Positions 39,001 to 49,300 of a stretch of 64,000 bases of DNA are shown here, in pieces. The position numbers and the translations under genes are program-made. Within the stretch, counting starts at the first letter, position 1. Each line of letters begins with the position of its first letter. Source of the DNA: Ciona intestinalis (lineage: Eukaryota; Chordata; Ascidiacea; Phlebobranchia; Cionidae); contig NC_020179.2 in the NCBI RefSeq assembly GCF_000224145.3, positions 4,435,417-4,499,416 on the forward strand. Reading direction: 5' to 3'. The notes under the pieces were generated by a model. It was not told the origin of the DNA. It was given only the letters and a program-made list of their open reading frames with translations, and ran no database searches.

Positions 39001-42000
39001 GACCGACAAAAAGTGGCCTTTAGAATAACATCCAAACTTTAAAATTTTTGCCTGTCACACTAGTGCTAACTTTTGGTAGATGTTAACATAATACCACTGG
39101 CGTGATAAGCTAACTCCGGTCTAAATTTCAGGTCCCATGGCATGCCTCACTGTAGGACCTCACCCATATAGAACAGAACGTGCATATACAATGTTGTGAT
39201 AATAGCCAACTCTGGTATAAATCTTAGACCTGCCTCACTGCATCACTTCACCCTTACAGAAACAGATTATAACTCCCTAACAACCCTGTTTCAAACTGCT
39301 TCTAACCGTTCTTTTCTTCCTTCTTCCCTTTCTTATTCAGCCATTGCTGTACATAATCTTCAATATAACGGAAACTAGCCCTCAAGTCCTTGACTGCTGG
39401 TCGTCTCTTGCCTGGGTTGCCAATATGTTATATAAAGAGGAAAATAATATTGTAGAGCATGAAATTTTTGCATGCAAGTTACATAGTGATATACTAATGT
39501 GTAGCAGGAATAACAGTTTGCGCAAAACTGGACCTTTTTTAGCCCATGATTCTAACATATATATACATATATATATGGTAATAAAATAGTGAAGTAGTGA
39601 CCTAACCCTAAATTTAATACAAAATGAATTTAAATTACATAATTACACTATAACGAATTTAGCTTCATTTTAACTTGTGGGAAAATAATATGGAGACTAT
39701 TCAAACTAATGTTTACTGCAAACAACCAGGTAGTAATAACCCTTTAGCGCCACCATGGCCACAGTAACTTAAACCCCTACCTCCCATTGAGCTTGCAGTA
39801 AGTGGAGTGCTACTATCCCCTGTGTAGTAAGTAGATGAATTGTTCTGTGGTGAGGTGAAGACAGAAGATGAGACGGATAAACGAGGGTCATGGCTTGGTA
39901 CAGGGGAGGGCATATGGGTGCCTGTGGGAGGAGGATTATAATAATTAAAATATATAAGAAAAGAATGTGCATATACAGTTTTTATTCTGTATGGGTGATG
40001 CCTTACACCAAGGTATTCCATGGAACCTGGGATTTAGATCGAAGTTGGTTCATTACTCCAACATTGTATATGCACATTCTATTCTATATGGGTGAGGTCC
40101 TACAGTGAGGCATGCCATGGAACCTGGGATTTAGACCAGAGTTGGCCCATTTTCCCAACATTGTATATGCACATTCTATTCTATATGGGTGAGGTCCAAC
40201 AATCTGTTTACAAATCCACATATCAAACCTTAATTATGTGTAATTAGTGAAAGTTCTTGGCACACACTTTGAATAACCCTGGTTTGGGTACAGCACCACA
40301 CTGTGGTTGAGGCTGTATAGTAAGGCACATCAGGGCCATACTGACCAAGGTGCCGTCAGTATGCACTGTGCCAAACTTGGTATAACAAACCCAACATTGA
40401 CTTACCAGGTAAATATTCCACCATTGATGACGATGAAGTATGAGGACCTCCCATACGAGGTGCTACATCACCATGAGCTCCTGGTATGCTGGGTAGTTGT
40501 GTGTATGGGTTGTTTGGAGGTTGGGGGGTGTATGGAGATTGCTGTGGCTGTGGGGGTTGGTGTCAGTTACATTTGGGGTAATTTGTAAGCGAGCATGAGG
40601 TGTATGGGAAAACGCAGGTGGTATAATGACTGTAATGAACTAAGTATATGCAAGAATAAATAAGCTAAAGTCATGTAACTACTAAATACATTGTATAGCC
40701 TATTTATACATTATATAAATATGTTATATATTTATATAAATATAAATTTCTAAGATGTATATACTTGAAAATACTTCCTTCTAGTTTACTGTTATACAGT
40801 TGCAGGCCAGACATAAGCAAGGAACAAAGCAGACTAAAAAGGGCACGAACACCAACAAAAACCAATACAACTAGACTACACATAAAAGCATGGGCAGTTA
40901 AAACCAATTAAACTAGAAAACTGAATATAACAATACTACATGATAAATCGAAGTACCAGACAAAAGTGACACGACCCAACCTTAAACATCCACACAAGTT
41001 AAACCAGGAAAACAATACTACATGATAACATATAAATTAAACCAGAAACCACCACACACACACCTGTTGCAATCCATTCTGTGTGTTGATCCTCGCTGTG
41101 GTTCGGTTAGGTAGGAACTCTGGAATATTAAAGCCACCGTTCTGTTGTACATGGTTGAGGTTTGGAGCCGACATGTTACGCGGGACGAACTCCCGTGCAG
41201 CTGGGTTTACGCTTCCTAATGCATTCCAATTATCACTTCCTGGAGATAAAGGAAATATAATCATAATATATAAATTGGTTCCTTCGGTATACTTCCTACA
41301 GAATAAGGAAATACTTATTATATAGTTATGCTGTACTCATAAGCACTTAAAAAGTCGGGAGGCAGGGATAGTTAGATGCACATTCCCATAAAAATCTAAC
41401 TTATTGGTTGTGATATTTACTGGTTAGGTCTGACTACCCTCCTTCGTTATAAAAACATTACTTTTATAACCTAATGTTTCATCTGCCTTACAGCAAGGGA
41501 TCATCAATGTATGTAGTATGTACATACCAAACACACAAAGACTGAAATAAAAGAGTGAGCCAACAGCAAAAATGAATTGAGTATGAATTGCGCATACAAC
41601 ATATTCATCTTTAAAATATAGCTTAACAATCAGAATACAAAAGTGTTTTCCAGATTTTCCATCTGTTCTGTTTGTCTCTATACATGTTTATACCCAACTA
41701 CTTATAAATATTTAAATCGTGGCTTACTTTGAGAAGCTGACACATCCAACGATTCAAATGAGTTGATTATGTTGGAAAACGAGTTCATTCCCGATGCTGT
41801 TCGAGATTAAACAAGATTATAATCAGATAAGATATTACAGGTTATTGTGAATGGATATCAGTAATCTTTAACACTTTGTTTAATAGTTTTCCCTTTTTCA
41901 TGAAACCCATAACCCAGGGTGCTGATATTATTTTGTAATAATTGGTAAAACATAACCTATTTGCATGCACTTATATATAGAAATTTTTTTAGGCCAACAT

Positions 42001-43041
42001 TTCACTTACAATACAGCGACACTTTACAATGCTGAATGTTTATCCCAAAGTTGGTTATAATGCAGTTGCTTTTACAATTTCCATGAACTATCACCCACAA
42101 AGTTACATGTGGTAACTCAGAAATGATAACATGGTGTACGAAACAGAACACCCATGTTATAACGACTGTCGTTGCCCCGCCATGCAAGTATAATAAGTTA
42201 CATATGCGGTAACATGTATGCAGGCATGAGGTGTATGAAACGGAGCACCCTTGTTATAATAACCCTCGTTGCGCAAGGAAATATAGGTCCATCGATTCAT
42301 TTCTACCTGATGTTGGTTGGAAAGCAGTCGCCTCCACAGACAATGAAGTATCGTACGTGTTCATGTCATCCATAGTTCTGTTGGGGTTGGGGTTGGAGTT
42401 GGAGTTACGTTGCATTAACTGTTGGAACTTGGATTCCTTGGCAATCCCGAAAGATGGAAGATCTCCAACCAATGCACTGTTTACTGGATAACAGGGGACA
42501 ATAAAAGGCTCTGTTGTGTATGTCAAATATCAAACAGGAATAAGAAGGGACAGGGGGACATTAATATAAAAAGATTTGTCATATATGTAAAATGCCAAAT
42601 GTGAACAAGTGACAGGTTTACTGGATAAGAAGGGATATAAATATGAATAAGTAGCCCTGCATACCTTGCCCAACCAGGTGTGAAATAACTGTTGATTAGA
42701 ATTGGATGAAGTCAGAAGTGATATAATATTTAAAATAAGAACTTATGCGCTTTGCATAGTTGTATAGTTTACCATGGGTATTACCCATAATTTATTAAGT
42801 TGGCATTAAGGGGGGGTCAAAACCAAACACTTTTTTAATAGTAGCATATTTATATATATATATTTAATAGTAATGTCATATTTGCAAATTTGTATAAACC
42901 TAACACGTTTGCAAAATTAATTGTATTTATAACTGAATTCAACACTTTTGCAATTGTGTATATTTGTGCAGAACAACACAAATAAACAAACAACTTACTT
43001 TGGTCAAACATTGCAGAATCGTTCGTTGCAAAACCTGCCAT
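32041..43041 (-). CDS. PAN3: PAN3, pseudokinase subunit of the PAN2-PAN3 deadenylase
   Basis: Eighteen in-phase exons give 797 residues: 43041-42999, 42483-42307, 41796-41728, 41239-41064, 40547-40406, 39921-39781, 38864-38709, 38165-38065, 37731-37569, 36989-36831, 36423-36307, 36205-36083, 35802-35673, 35402-35288, 34736-34624, then 34277-34148, 33880-33677, 33399-33265 or their copies at 32901-32772, 32558-32355, 32175-32041. PAN3 recruits PAN2 to poly(A) through PABP. The PAM2 motif is SVNPAAREFVP at about 106-116. KANAPSFFMANELRQ precedes the pseudokinase (HDYHAGAETMMSRHF, CIHTAGLACRVVDPTKI), and the C-terminal knob ends LDAGVPEKL...CFQELTNASVA. The CCCH finger found at the vertebrate N-terminus is not encoded in these exons. 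It diverges from ATG12. Confidence 0.96.
33025..33074. other. Assembly gap (50 N)
   Basis: An exact run of 50 Ns between the two copies of block 2. Confidence 0.99.
33075..34401. repeat. Duplicated block 2, copy b (last three PAN3 exons)
   Basis: Starts straight after the gap with the sequence found at 31851. Compared with copy a it has an extra SINE tail (about 33425-33530) and four instead of two units of a ~27-bp 'gacagcgagcataaggtgt' repeat (34030-34145). The exons are unchanged in protein sequence. Confidence 0.88.
34790..35075 (-). mobile_element. 5'-truncated SINE in a PAN3 intron
   Basis: Tail module followed (on the complementary strand) by the body with 'gacaacccattagtgaccactgggttga' and a damaged GTTTTGCGCAAGGACAC, ending near a remnant of the tRNA-like head ('ctcaccactgggccac'). 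Confidence 0.7.
35164..35260. repeat. Perfect 36-bp inverted repeat (hairpin element) in a PAN3 intron
   Basis: Left arm 35164-35199 (AACACTCACTCTTGTCTCAT...GGATGG) and right arm 35225-35260 are exact reverse complements, separated by a 25-nt loop. A diverged relative is at 60806-60890 with the loop in the opposite orientation. Confidence 0.9.
39960..40210 (-). repeat. ~97-bp dispersed unit, about 2.5 copies in a PAN3 intron
   Basis: Tandem units with 'attctatatgggtgaggtcctacagtgaggcatgccatgg'. Single monomers of the same unit are also in this gene at about 34445-34560, 35885-35960, 37265-37375, 37885-37955 and 39115-39250. Confidence 0.8.
42080..42255 (+). repeat. SINE tail pair in PAN3 intron 2
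   Basis: 'cacccacaaagttacatgtggtaactc...cgaaacagaacacccatgttataacgactgtcgttgccccgccatg' followed by a second, more diverged unit that ends close to exon 2. Confidence 0.7.
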
Positions 43042-43625
43042 GTTGACTTCGTAGCTTTCTTGTGGTCAGCGTTGAACAATATATTGCGCTTATTATGTTG
43101 TAGAAATTGTGTGTTTGCTAAGTGTACGTCATTTTTAAGGTACTGTCATCCAATTTGTAGATTGTTTTCATTTAATCATGGGTAATTTCGGGGTAAAATC
43201 AAAACTGAAAAATAAACGAAGACGAAAAAAATTTCACTGAATGATGAAATCACTCAGCCATGACCGATGTAAAACGAGTCACATAAAAATCTTAACTTAT
43301 GGAAACTATTTGGGGTGTTTTTAAGTTTATGCCAAAAAACAACATTTTTTGTCTTAAAAATAATGCGGTTTTACCTTAATTCGGCATTAATGTCATTTTA
43401 TTGGTTAAATATTTAAACATTTTACCTGCAAAGACATACTCTTACAATGTTTAAGTACCAACTGTACAATGTACGAGTATGAAAGCATAACTGAATACAT
43501 TGTAGGCACATATCTGTATTACTTATTCATAATACTTACAATAAAGTACTGCCTGAACTGCTGATAACTCAACTGTATTCATTTATGTAGGTTATGTTTA
43601 ACTATTAGCAATTAAATAGCGTAAA
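43042..43625. promoter_or_regulatory. Shared upstream region of PAN3 (-) and ATG12 (+)
   Basis: The start codons are 584 bp apart in divergent orientation and no repeat of the SINE, MITE or ~97-bp families lies between them, so both promoters must fit here. The sequence is AT-rich with no clear TATA box that I would defend. The call rests on gene arrangement. Confidence 0.6.
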
Positions 43626-43931
43626 ATGGACCAAGAAGACGCCAAAACTGAAGACGACAGACCTACGAAAGTTGACGTTTTACTCCGACCTGCTGGAGAC
43701 GCGCCGATATTAAAGAAAAAGAAATGGCAGGTGGACTCTGCTAAGACTGTTGAATGGGTCGTCGGATTTCTGAGAAAACTTTTAAAATGTGAAGATTCTG
43801 ATTCGTTGTTTTTATACGTCAATCAAGCGTTCGCCCCCTCGCCCGATAGAGACATTGGTTCCTTGTATGAATGCTTCGGGAGCGACGAGAAACTTGTATT
43901 ACATTATGCTAAGACACAAGCGTGGGGCTGA
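43626..43931 (+). CDS. ATG12: ATG12, ubiquitin-like autophagy protein
   Basis: A single 101-residue frame with a short acidic N-terminal extension (MDQEDAKTEDDRPTK) and the ubiquitin-like fold: VDVLLRPAGDAPILKKKKWQV, FLRKLLK, SLFLYVNQAFAPSPD, LYECFGSDEKLVLHYAKTQAWG. The C-terminal Trp-Gly is the family hallmark. The terminal glycine is activated by ATG7, passed to ATG10 and joined to a lysine of ATG5, and the conjugate then acts with ATG16L1 as E3 for ATG8 lipidation on the phagophore. No processing of the C-terminus is needed, as in other ATG12 proteins. It is intronless here. Length is slightly below human (140), the difference being in the N-terminal extension. Confidence 0.97.
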   Translation: MDQEDAKTEDDRPTKVDVLLRPAGDAPILKKKKWQVDSAKTVEWVVGFLRKLLKCEDSDSLFLYVNQAFAPSPDRDIGSLYECFGSDEKLVLHYAKTQAWG

Positions 43932-44385
43932 AACACATTTTCTTTACTTTTGTAGATTTACTCTTCTTCTTAAAATGTAGTTCCAATTAAAGTGCATTCA
44001 CCTGTTACGGTTATCAACATTTCAGCTACAAAAATATTGTGCAAATATATGTCATCATATGCAAGCTACAAACCTGTATTATATGATGAATTTAACATCC
44101 TGACGGTTATAAATGTTACAGTTCATTTACACTTATGGCCAATACGTAACAGTCACACTGTTTCACTGTTTAATGCTTTGGGTTTAACTCGAAAGCGAGC
44201 ATGAGGTGTATGAAACAGAACACCTGTGTTAAAACGACAGTTGTTTCCCACCATACAAGGTCAAATAGTTTATTATTTATTGCAAATGCTAAATCTAATG
44301 CCTACTGAAAATTCCAACATGACAGTCCTTTTGCTTGCGCGATACTTTATTCTATTTATAAACTACCAGGTTCTAGGTTTTAGTC
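43932..44385. other. Intergenic between ATG12 and COMMD3
   Basis: Holds a probable ATG12 poly(A) signal variant (AATTAAA near 43984) and a SINE tail at about 44165-44260. A TTTTAG lies directly before the COMMD3 ATG and could be a splice acceptor (cis or spliced leader). Confidence 0.5.
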
Positions 44386-44958
44386 ATGGATATTTTATCT
44401 GCTGATAACCTGAGAGCGTTAAGACTCTGTGGTGATGATGATGTCATATCTGATGATGCGTTTAATGCTCTGATACCGGATGCATGTTCTGTGATCTTGG
44501 GTGGAGAGGCTGATCATCCTGGTGGGAAGATATGTGCAAGTGTAGATCAAAGAGCATTAATGGAGGTCTTCACTGGAGTGATGTGTTTGCTCCTGGAGGC
44601 GGGGAAGCTCGACATTGATGAAGATCAACTTAATCTTCTGCTTGACGATTGCAATTTCTCATCCTCGAAAAAAGAAAGTTTTGTTTCTGTTTTTAACGAG
44701 AATCGATCCAAGATTCGCGAACATTTAGGAAACATAGGAATCCAACTACCGACCTTGGTTGATGTTAAATGGAGGTTGGATTACAACCTAAAGAACAGCA
44801 GTCTTCATAAAGTGAACGAACTTAAATATACAATCTCGCTGAAAGAGAATTCTTCAAATGAACCAGTGGAGTTCCATTGCTCCAAAGAAGAACTTCAAGA
44901 TTTGGTTAGCAAACTTAGAGAGGCGTGCAAAGCATTGGAGAGAGCAAGTCAAGTGTGA
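44386..44958 (+). CDS. COMMD3: COMM domain-containing protein 3 (COMMD3)
   Basis: A 190-residue single frame (human 195). An alpha-helical N-terminal half (about 1-120) is followed by the COMM domain: LPTLVDVKWRLDYNLKNSSL (about 124-143) aligns with human LPHITDVSWRLEYQIKTNQL, and the end LQDLVSKLREACKALERASQV with LQDLVGKLKDASKSLERATQL. COMMD3 is one of ten COMMD proteins that form a ring in the Commander complex with CCDC22 and CCDC93, acting in endosomal recycling of membrane proteins. No intron is present. The ATG is preceded by CAGGTTCTAGGTTTTAG-type sequence, so the 5' leader may be spliced. Confidence 0.95.
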   Translation: MDILSADNLRALRLCGDDDVISDDAFNALIPDACSVILGGEADHPGGKICASVDQRALMEVFTGVMCLLLEAGKLDIDEDQLNLLLDDCNFSSSKKESFVSVFNENRSKIREHLGNIGIQLPTLVDVKWRLDYNLKNSSLHKVNELKYTISLKENSSNEPVEFHCSKEELQDLVSKLREACKALERASQV

Positions 44959-46325
44959 TCTCTCAATGTTTATGTGATGTATAAACTCAGTTATTCAACA
45001 TATCATCATTCATGTGCAATATCCTTGTAAAATATAGTGAGAATTAAAGATTGATTTTTAAGTTTTGAATATTTGCCATAGTAAATTACAAGCATTTTTA
45101 AATTTATTGTTAAACCCTGAGTGTTCTGTTTCGCATTGTTGTGCGTTATGATACAAAATATAACGCACAACAAATAGCCGAACTTAAAATATTTCTCCAT
45201 GCTAAGTATATGTCATCAGTCTGGTGCAATGCCTCAGCGGTTGGGTATTCACATCATGACCGAAATAAACCAGATTCGAGACCTGACTTTTTTACCCTTG
45301 TGCAGAACACTACAACCGAATGGTTACAAGTATACAATTACCTTCACATACATGGTAACTTGTTAGCGGGCACAAGGTGTGGGAAACAGAACATATGTGT
45401 CATAACGACTGTCGTTGCCCCGCAATGCGAGGATAAATAAGCTACACACATGGTAACTTGTAACCAGACATGAGGTGTATGAAACCGAACACGCATGGGC
45501 CGTGTTATAACAGCTATCGTTGCCTGTCAGGTAGGATAAATAAGTTAACATTCATTTTTTGCCACTGCTGTCATAAGAACAACCTGAAATTAATGTCTGG
45601 ATTGTTTATTTGAAGCCACTGCATGAAACAACCAAGGCAGGGAAAAAATTTTGCTCAAAAAGGAAGATTTAGTTTTCACACAGTGCCATGCTCTCATAGA
45701 AATCTTATAAATCTGGTAAATCATACAGGTATTGCTGGCGCAAACACAGGAATATTCACAGTAAATATAAACAGCTAATTATATGAATCTACTATTACTA
45801 AGGTATACAGATCAAATATATGAAATAAATTGCTTATAATCACTTAAGCTTACAACATTACATAAGTACATACCATATTACAGACCATTTTTGTCACTTT
45901 AATTGATAAAATTATCATCCCAATGCAACAGTGTAGGAAAATGAATAGAAATAGTTGTGTTGTGCAACACATATCTGCATTACAGCAATAATAATACAAC
46001 AAAATAATATAATAAACCCTACATTAGTAAACATTACAAATAATAGGTTGAAATTTCAACGGATTGTGTGCTTTACTATCATTGTCCACCCTGGAATTCA
46101 TAAAAGTTGGCGCCTATGGTAACTTGTATGACATAAATAGATGTATAACCTTATACACTTCATAAAATATCAAAAATTGTAAAAAATACAGAAAAACATT
46201 TTGAAGGTAAATTTTGTGCTGCATTTGCAGAAAGTATGTCTAAAAGTTGTACAATATATTCAGATACATCTAGGGTTCATGGATTCTATCATGGTGTACA
46301 CCTTATTAATGGATTAACACCATGC
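44959..46325. other. Intergenic between convergent COMMD3 and the NEK-type kinase
   Basis: Contains an ATTAAA after COMMD3 (about 45042) and two SINE tail units at about 45335-45560. The rest is AT-rich with no supported gene. Confidence 0.6.
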
Positions 46326-49300
46326 TCAGTTAAGTAGAAGGTAGCAAGTCTCCAGTGTTTCAAAGTCAACTTTATGTTTATATTTATCATAAACCTCCCC
46401 AATACTGAAACCTCTGCTGAACATCTCACTGAGTTGGTGGTAAGTGTCTGCACCCACGGTGTCTGGAATAAACAGTGAGCTTTAAAATGAATGAATGTAG
46501 TTTATTTACCCTCGCATGGCGGGGCAACGACAGTTGTTATAACACGGGTGTTCTGTTTTATACACCTCGTGCCCACTTACCAGTTACAACTTATGTAACT
46601 TTGTGGGTGACTGTTTTCTGTATGGCTGATAATTTGGACAACCCGTTAGTGACCACTGGGTTGGATCAATTGACGTTAAGTGTCTTGCCCAAGGATGCCC
46701 ACAATGGTTGCAGCATCCAGCTTTGAACTAAAAAATTCCATTTCACCTTTGCATAAAAAACATAATAGTTACCGATACATCCTTGTTTAACAAGTTCGAG
46801 GGAAGAGACGCGACTTGTTAACGTTCGTGTTGTGTCAAGGTCATCATCATCTAAAGTATTGTTGAGGTAACTTAATGGGTATACCATCTGTTTATAATGC
46901 ATAAGTTATAAGACAACATGGTATAACTCCAAAGTCTAAAACATGGTGTCGCAATGCACAACATACATGGTGGTTTTATACCTTGTGAGTTGGAATACTT
47001 TTAAGTTTATTCTCTGGGTGGGAAACCAATGGATTTAATACACAGGTGTTGTCACATTCATAGTTACATACACCTCATGCTCACTACCAAGCCATACATA
47101 ACACCACATACACTGATAGCTGTATACAACACACATACCAACCTGGATCAAAATCATCGTCATAATCTTCAAAATCGTCAGGGTATTCAACATCACTTGA
47201 ATAGTTTTTATCTAAAAATAATGTTATGTGTGATGTGACAATGCCGATTCAAAACCCAGCCAAAGATCAAAAGACAAGTTTGCTTATCCGTTCGAATAAC
47301 ATTAAAAAAAGGTTGTTAAAACATGTCACGGATAAAAATACATAGAAAAGTATAAAAGGCCATTGTAATCATGTTTAAACCACTGATAGCCAACCAACTT
47401 ACCTGGTGAACTACTTTCATTGTTGCTGCTGAAACTTTCAAGAACCAAATTCTTCTGGGTGTTTGGTTTCTTACCTGAACCTGAAATTGAAAGTTGATAT
47501 GATTAGGTGGACTTATACAGGATTAGGGAGAATACCCATAGTCCCTGGTTGATTCATAATTTTCTCCATCACACAAATCTACCAAAAGACACCCCAACTT
47601 ACAATACCCTCGTTTTAACATTTTTTTTGTAAATCATTGTAAATCATTGAAAGCATCGCTGCACACAACGTTCATACAATCAGCATCCTGCAGCAAACTG
47701 ATTGGAAAACCGTGATCTGAATTAAAAGTCCTTATTACCATCATTATTCCCATTTCAATTTACTCCTTGTGATAACAGGATTAGAATGGGTAACAATAGC
47801 CCTGATTTAATCAATATTTTCTCTAAAGTATAACCATTGAACAAATGCAGCTACAAAAGTCACCATTTCCCTAAACCCATGAAACACTTTATTCCAACAT
47901 TTTTTATACATTATTTTTAATTATTAAAAAGTTTCACTAAACACCTTGACCTTTTTACAATCAGTATGTTGCAGCAAACTGATTAAAAAGCTGTGATCTA
48001 AATTAAAAGTCAGATAACACCCCAGCTTTGTCGTTATTATCATTATTCCACTCCCATCCAACTTACTCCTTGCGATAACCTCCTGTTTGCTCTTCCCCAA
48101 CAACCAACCACTTCCTGGGAGCTTCTTCCTCCTTGTCCTCCCATCCTCCTGCTTGGATGCGGGATCGCCAAGAATCACATCATCAGAACTGCTCTCGGAA
48201 CTCCTCTTTAACCAGGAGCTGCCGGGAAGTCTCTGCTTTCTGATCTTCGTCACCTGTAACATAATATTAAGGATGGCATCTTTTAAAACAGGAGTCACAT
48301 TATATGTTTTACCTCTAAACTAGCTTTTACTCAGGTATGTGCTTATACAATTGGGCACAGCCAAAGTATGCTGAAACCTGAGATGTAGTTTTATTACTGC
48401 AATATCAGTGTACTACTAGAACTAGACCACTGCCTAGCTATAGTACACCCCAATAAAGCAGACCTATTGTTATACAGTAAACACCATTGTTACATCACCT
48501 GCATCTCCGGACTCGCTCGTGACGTCACTTTCACGGTTGGTCGCTTATCCTGGTTACTATGGTTACTACAATCACTTGGTCGTCGTTGAACTCTACTTAT
48601 CACCACTGGGTGATGCTCTTGCTCTTGTTTTAATCGAAGAACCTTGGATGTATATCATTATAATACGGTAATTGGTAAGAGGGCACGCGGTACATGAAAC
48701 AGAACACTTGTGTAACAACAAATGTTGTTGCCCCGCCATGTGAGGATAAATAAGTTACATACGTAGTAACTTGTAAGCGGGCATGAGGTGTATGAAACAG
48801 GACACCCATGTTATAACTGTTGTTGCCACAGAACAATATAAATAAGTAACATAAGCACAAGTTTATATGAAAATATAATTTCCACAGTAAGCATACACGT
48901 GTGGCTTAATACAATTTTAAAATATAATAACAACCCATTTATATTAACCTGCGCTCGTTTAGATTGTAGCCACGCACTTCCTGGTAAGTTCCGCCCCACT
49001 GGTTTCGATTCTTTTACTTTCTTGGGCGAGTTTAATGATGTTTCTATGTCCTCGCAAACCTCAATCATCTCGGGTATTTCATCGTCGTTTGCTGGAAAAG
49101 ATATATATATTGTAACATAAAGAGCTTTTGCTAGGGGCATAGGCACCAAACCTGCAGTCGCAGGGTGGGCAGGCCCCAGAATTTTCTGCACCAGATTAAT
49201 AGCAAACATTAAAATATTTTATATTTCTTTTGAATTTGGCAATAACCTTGAATATGTTCCACATAAATGCTTGTCTAACTTACTCTGCTATTGCTGCAAT

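Noticed and set aside
43626-44958. ATG12-COMMD3 operon
   Set aside because: The genes are on the same strand, but 454 bp with a poly(A)-like signal and a SINE tail separate them. The TTTTAG before the COMMD3 ATG alone is not enough.
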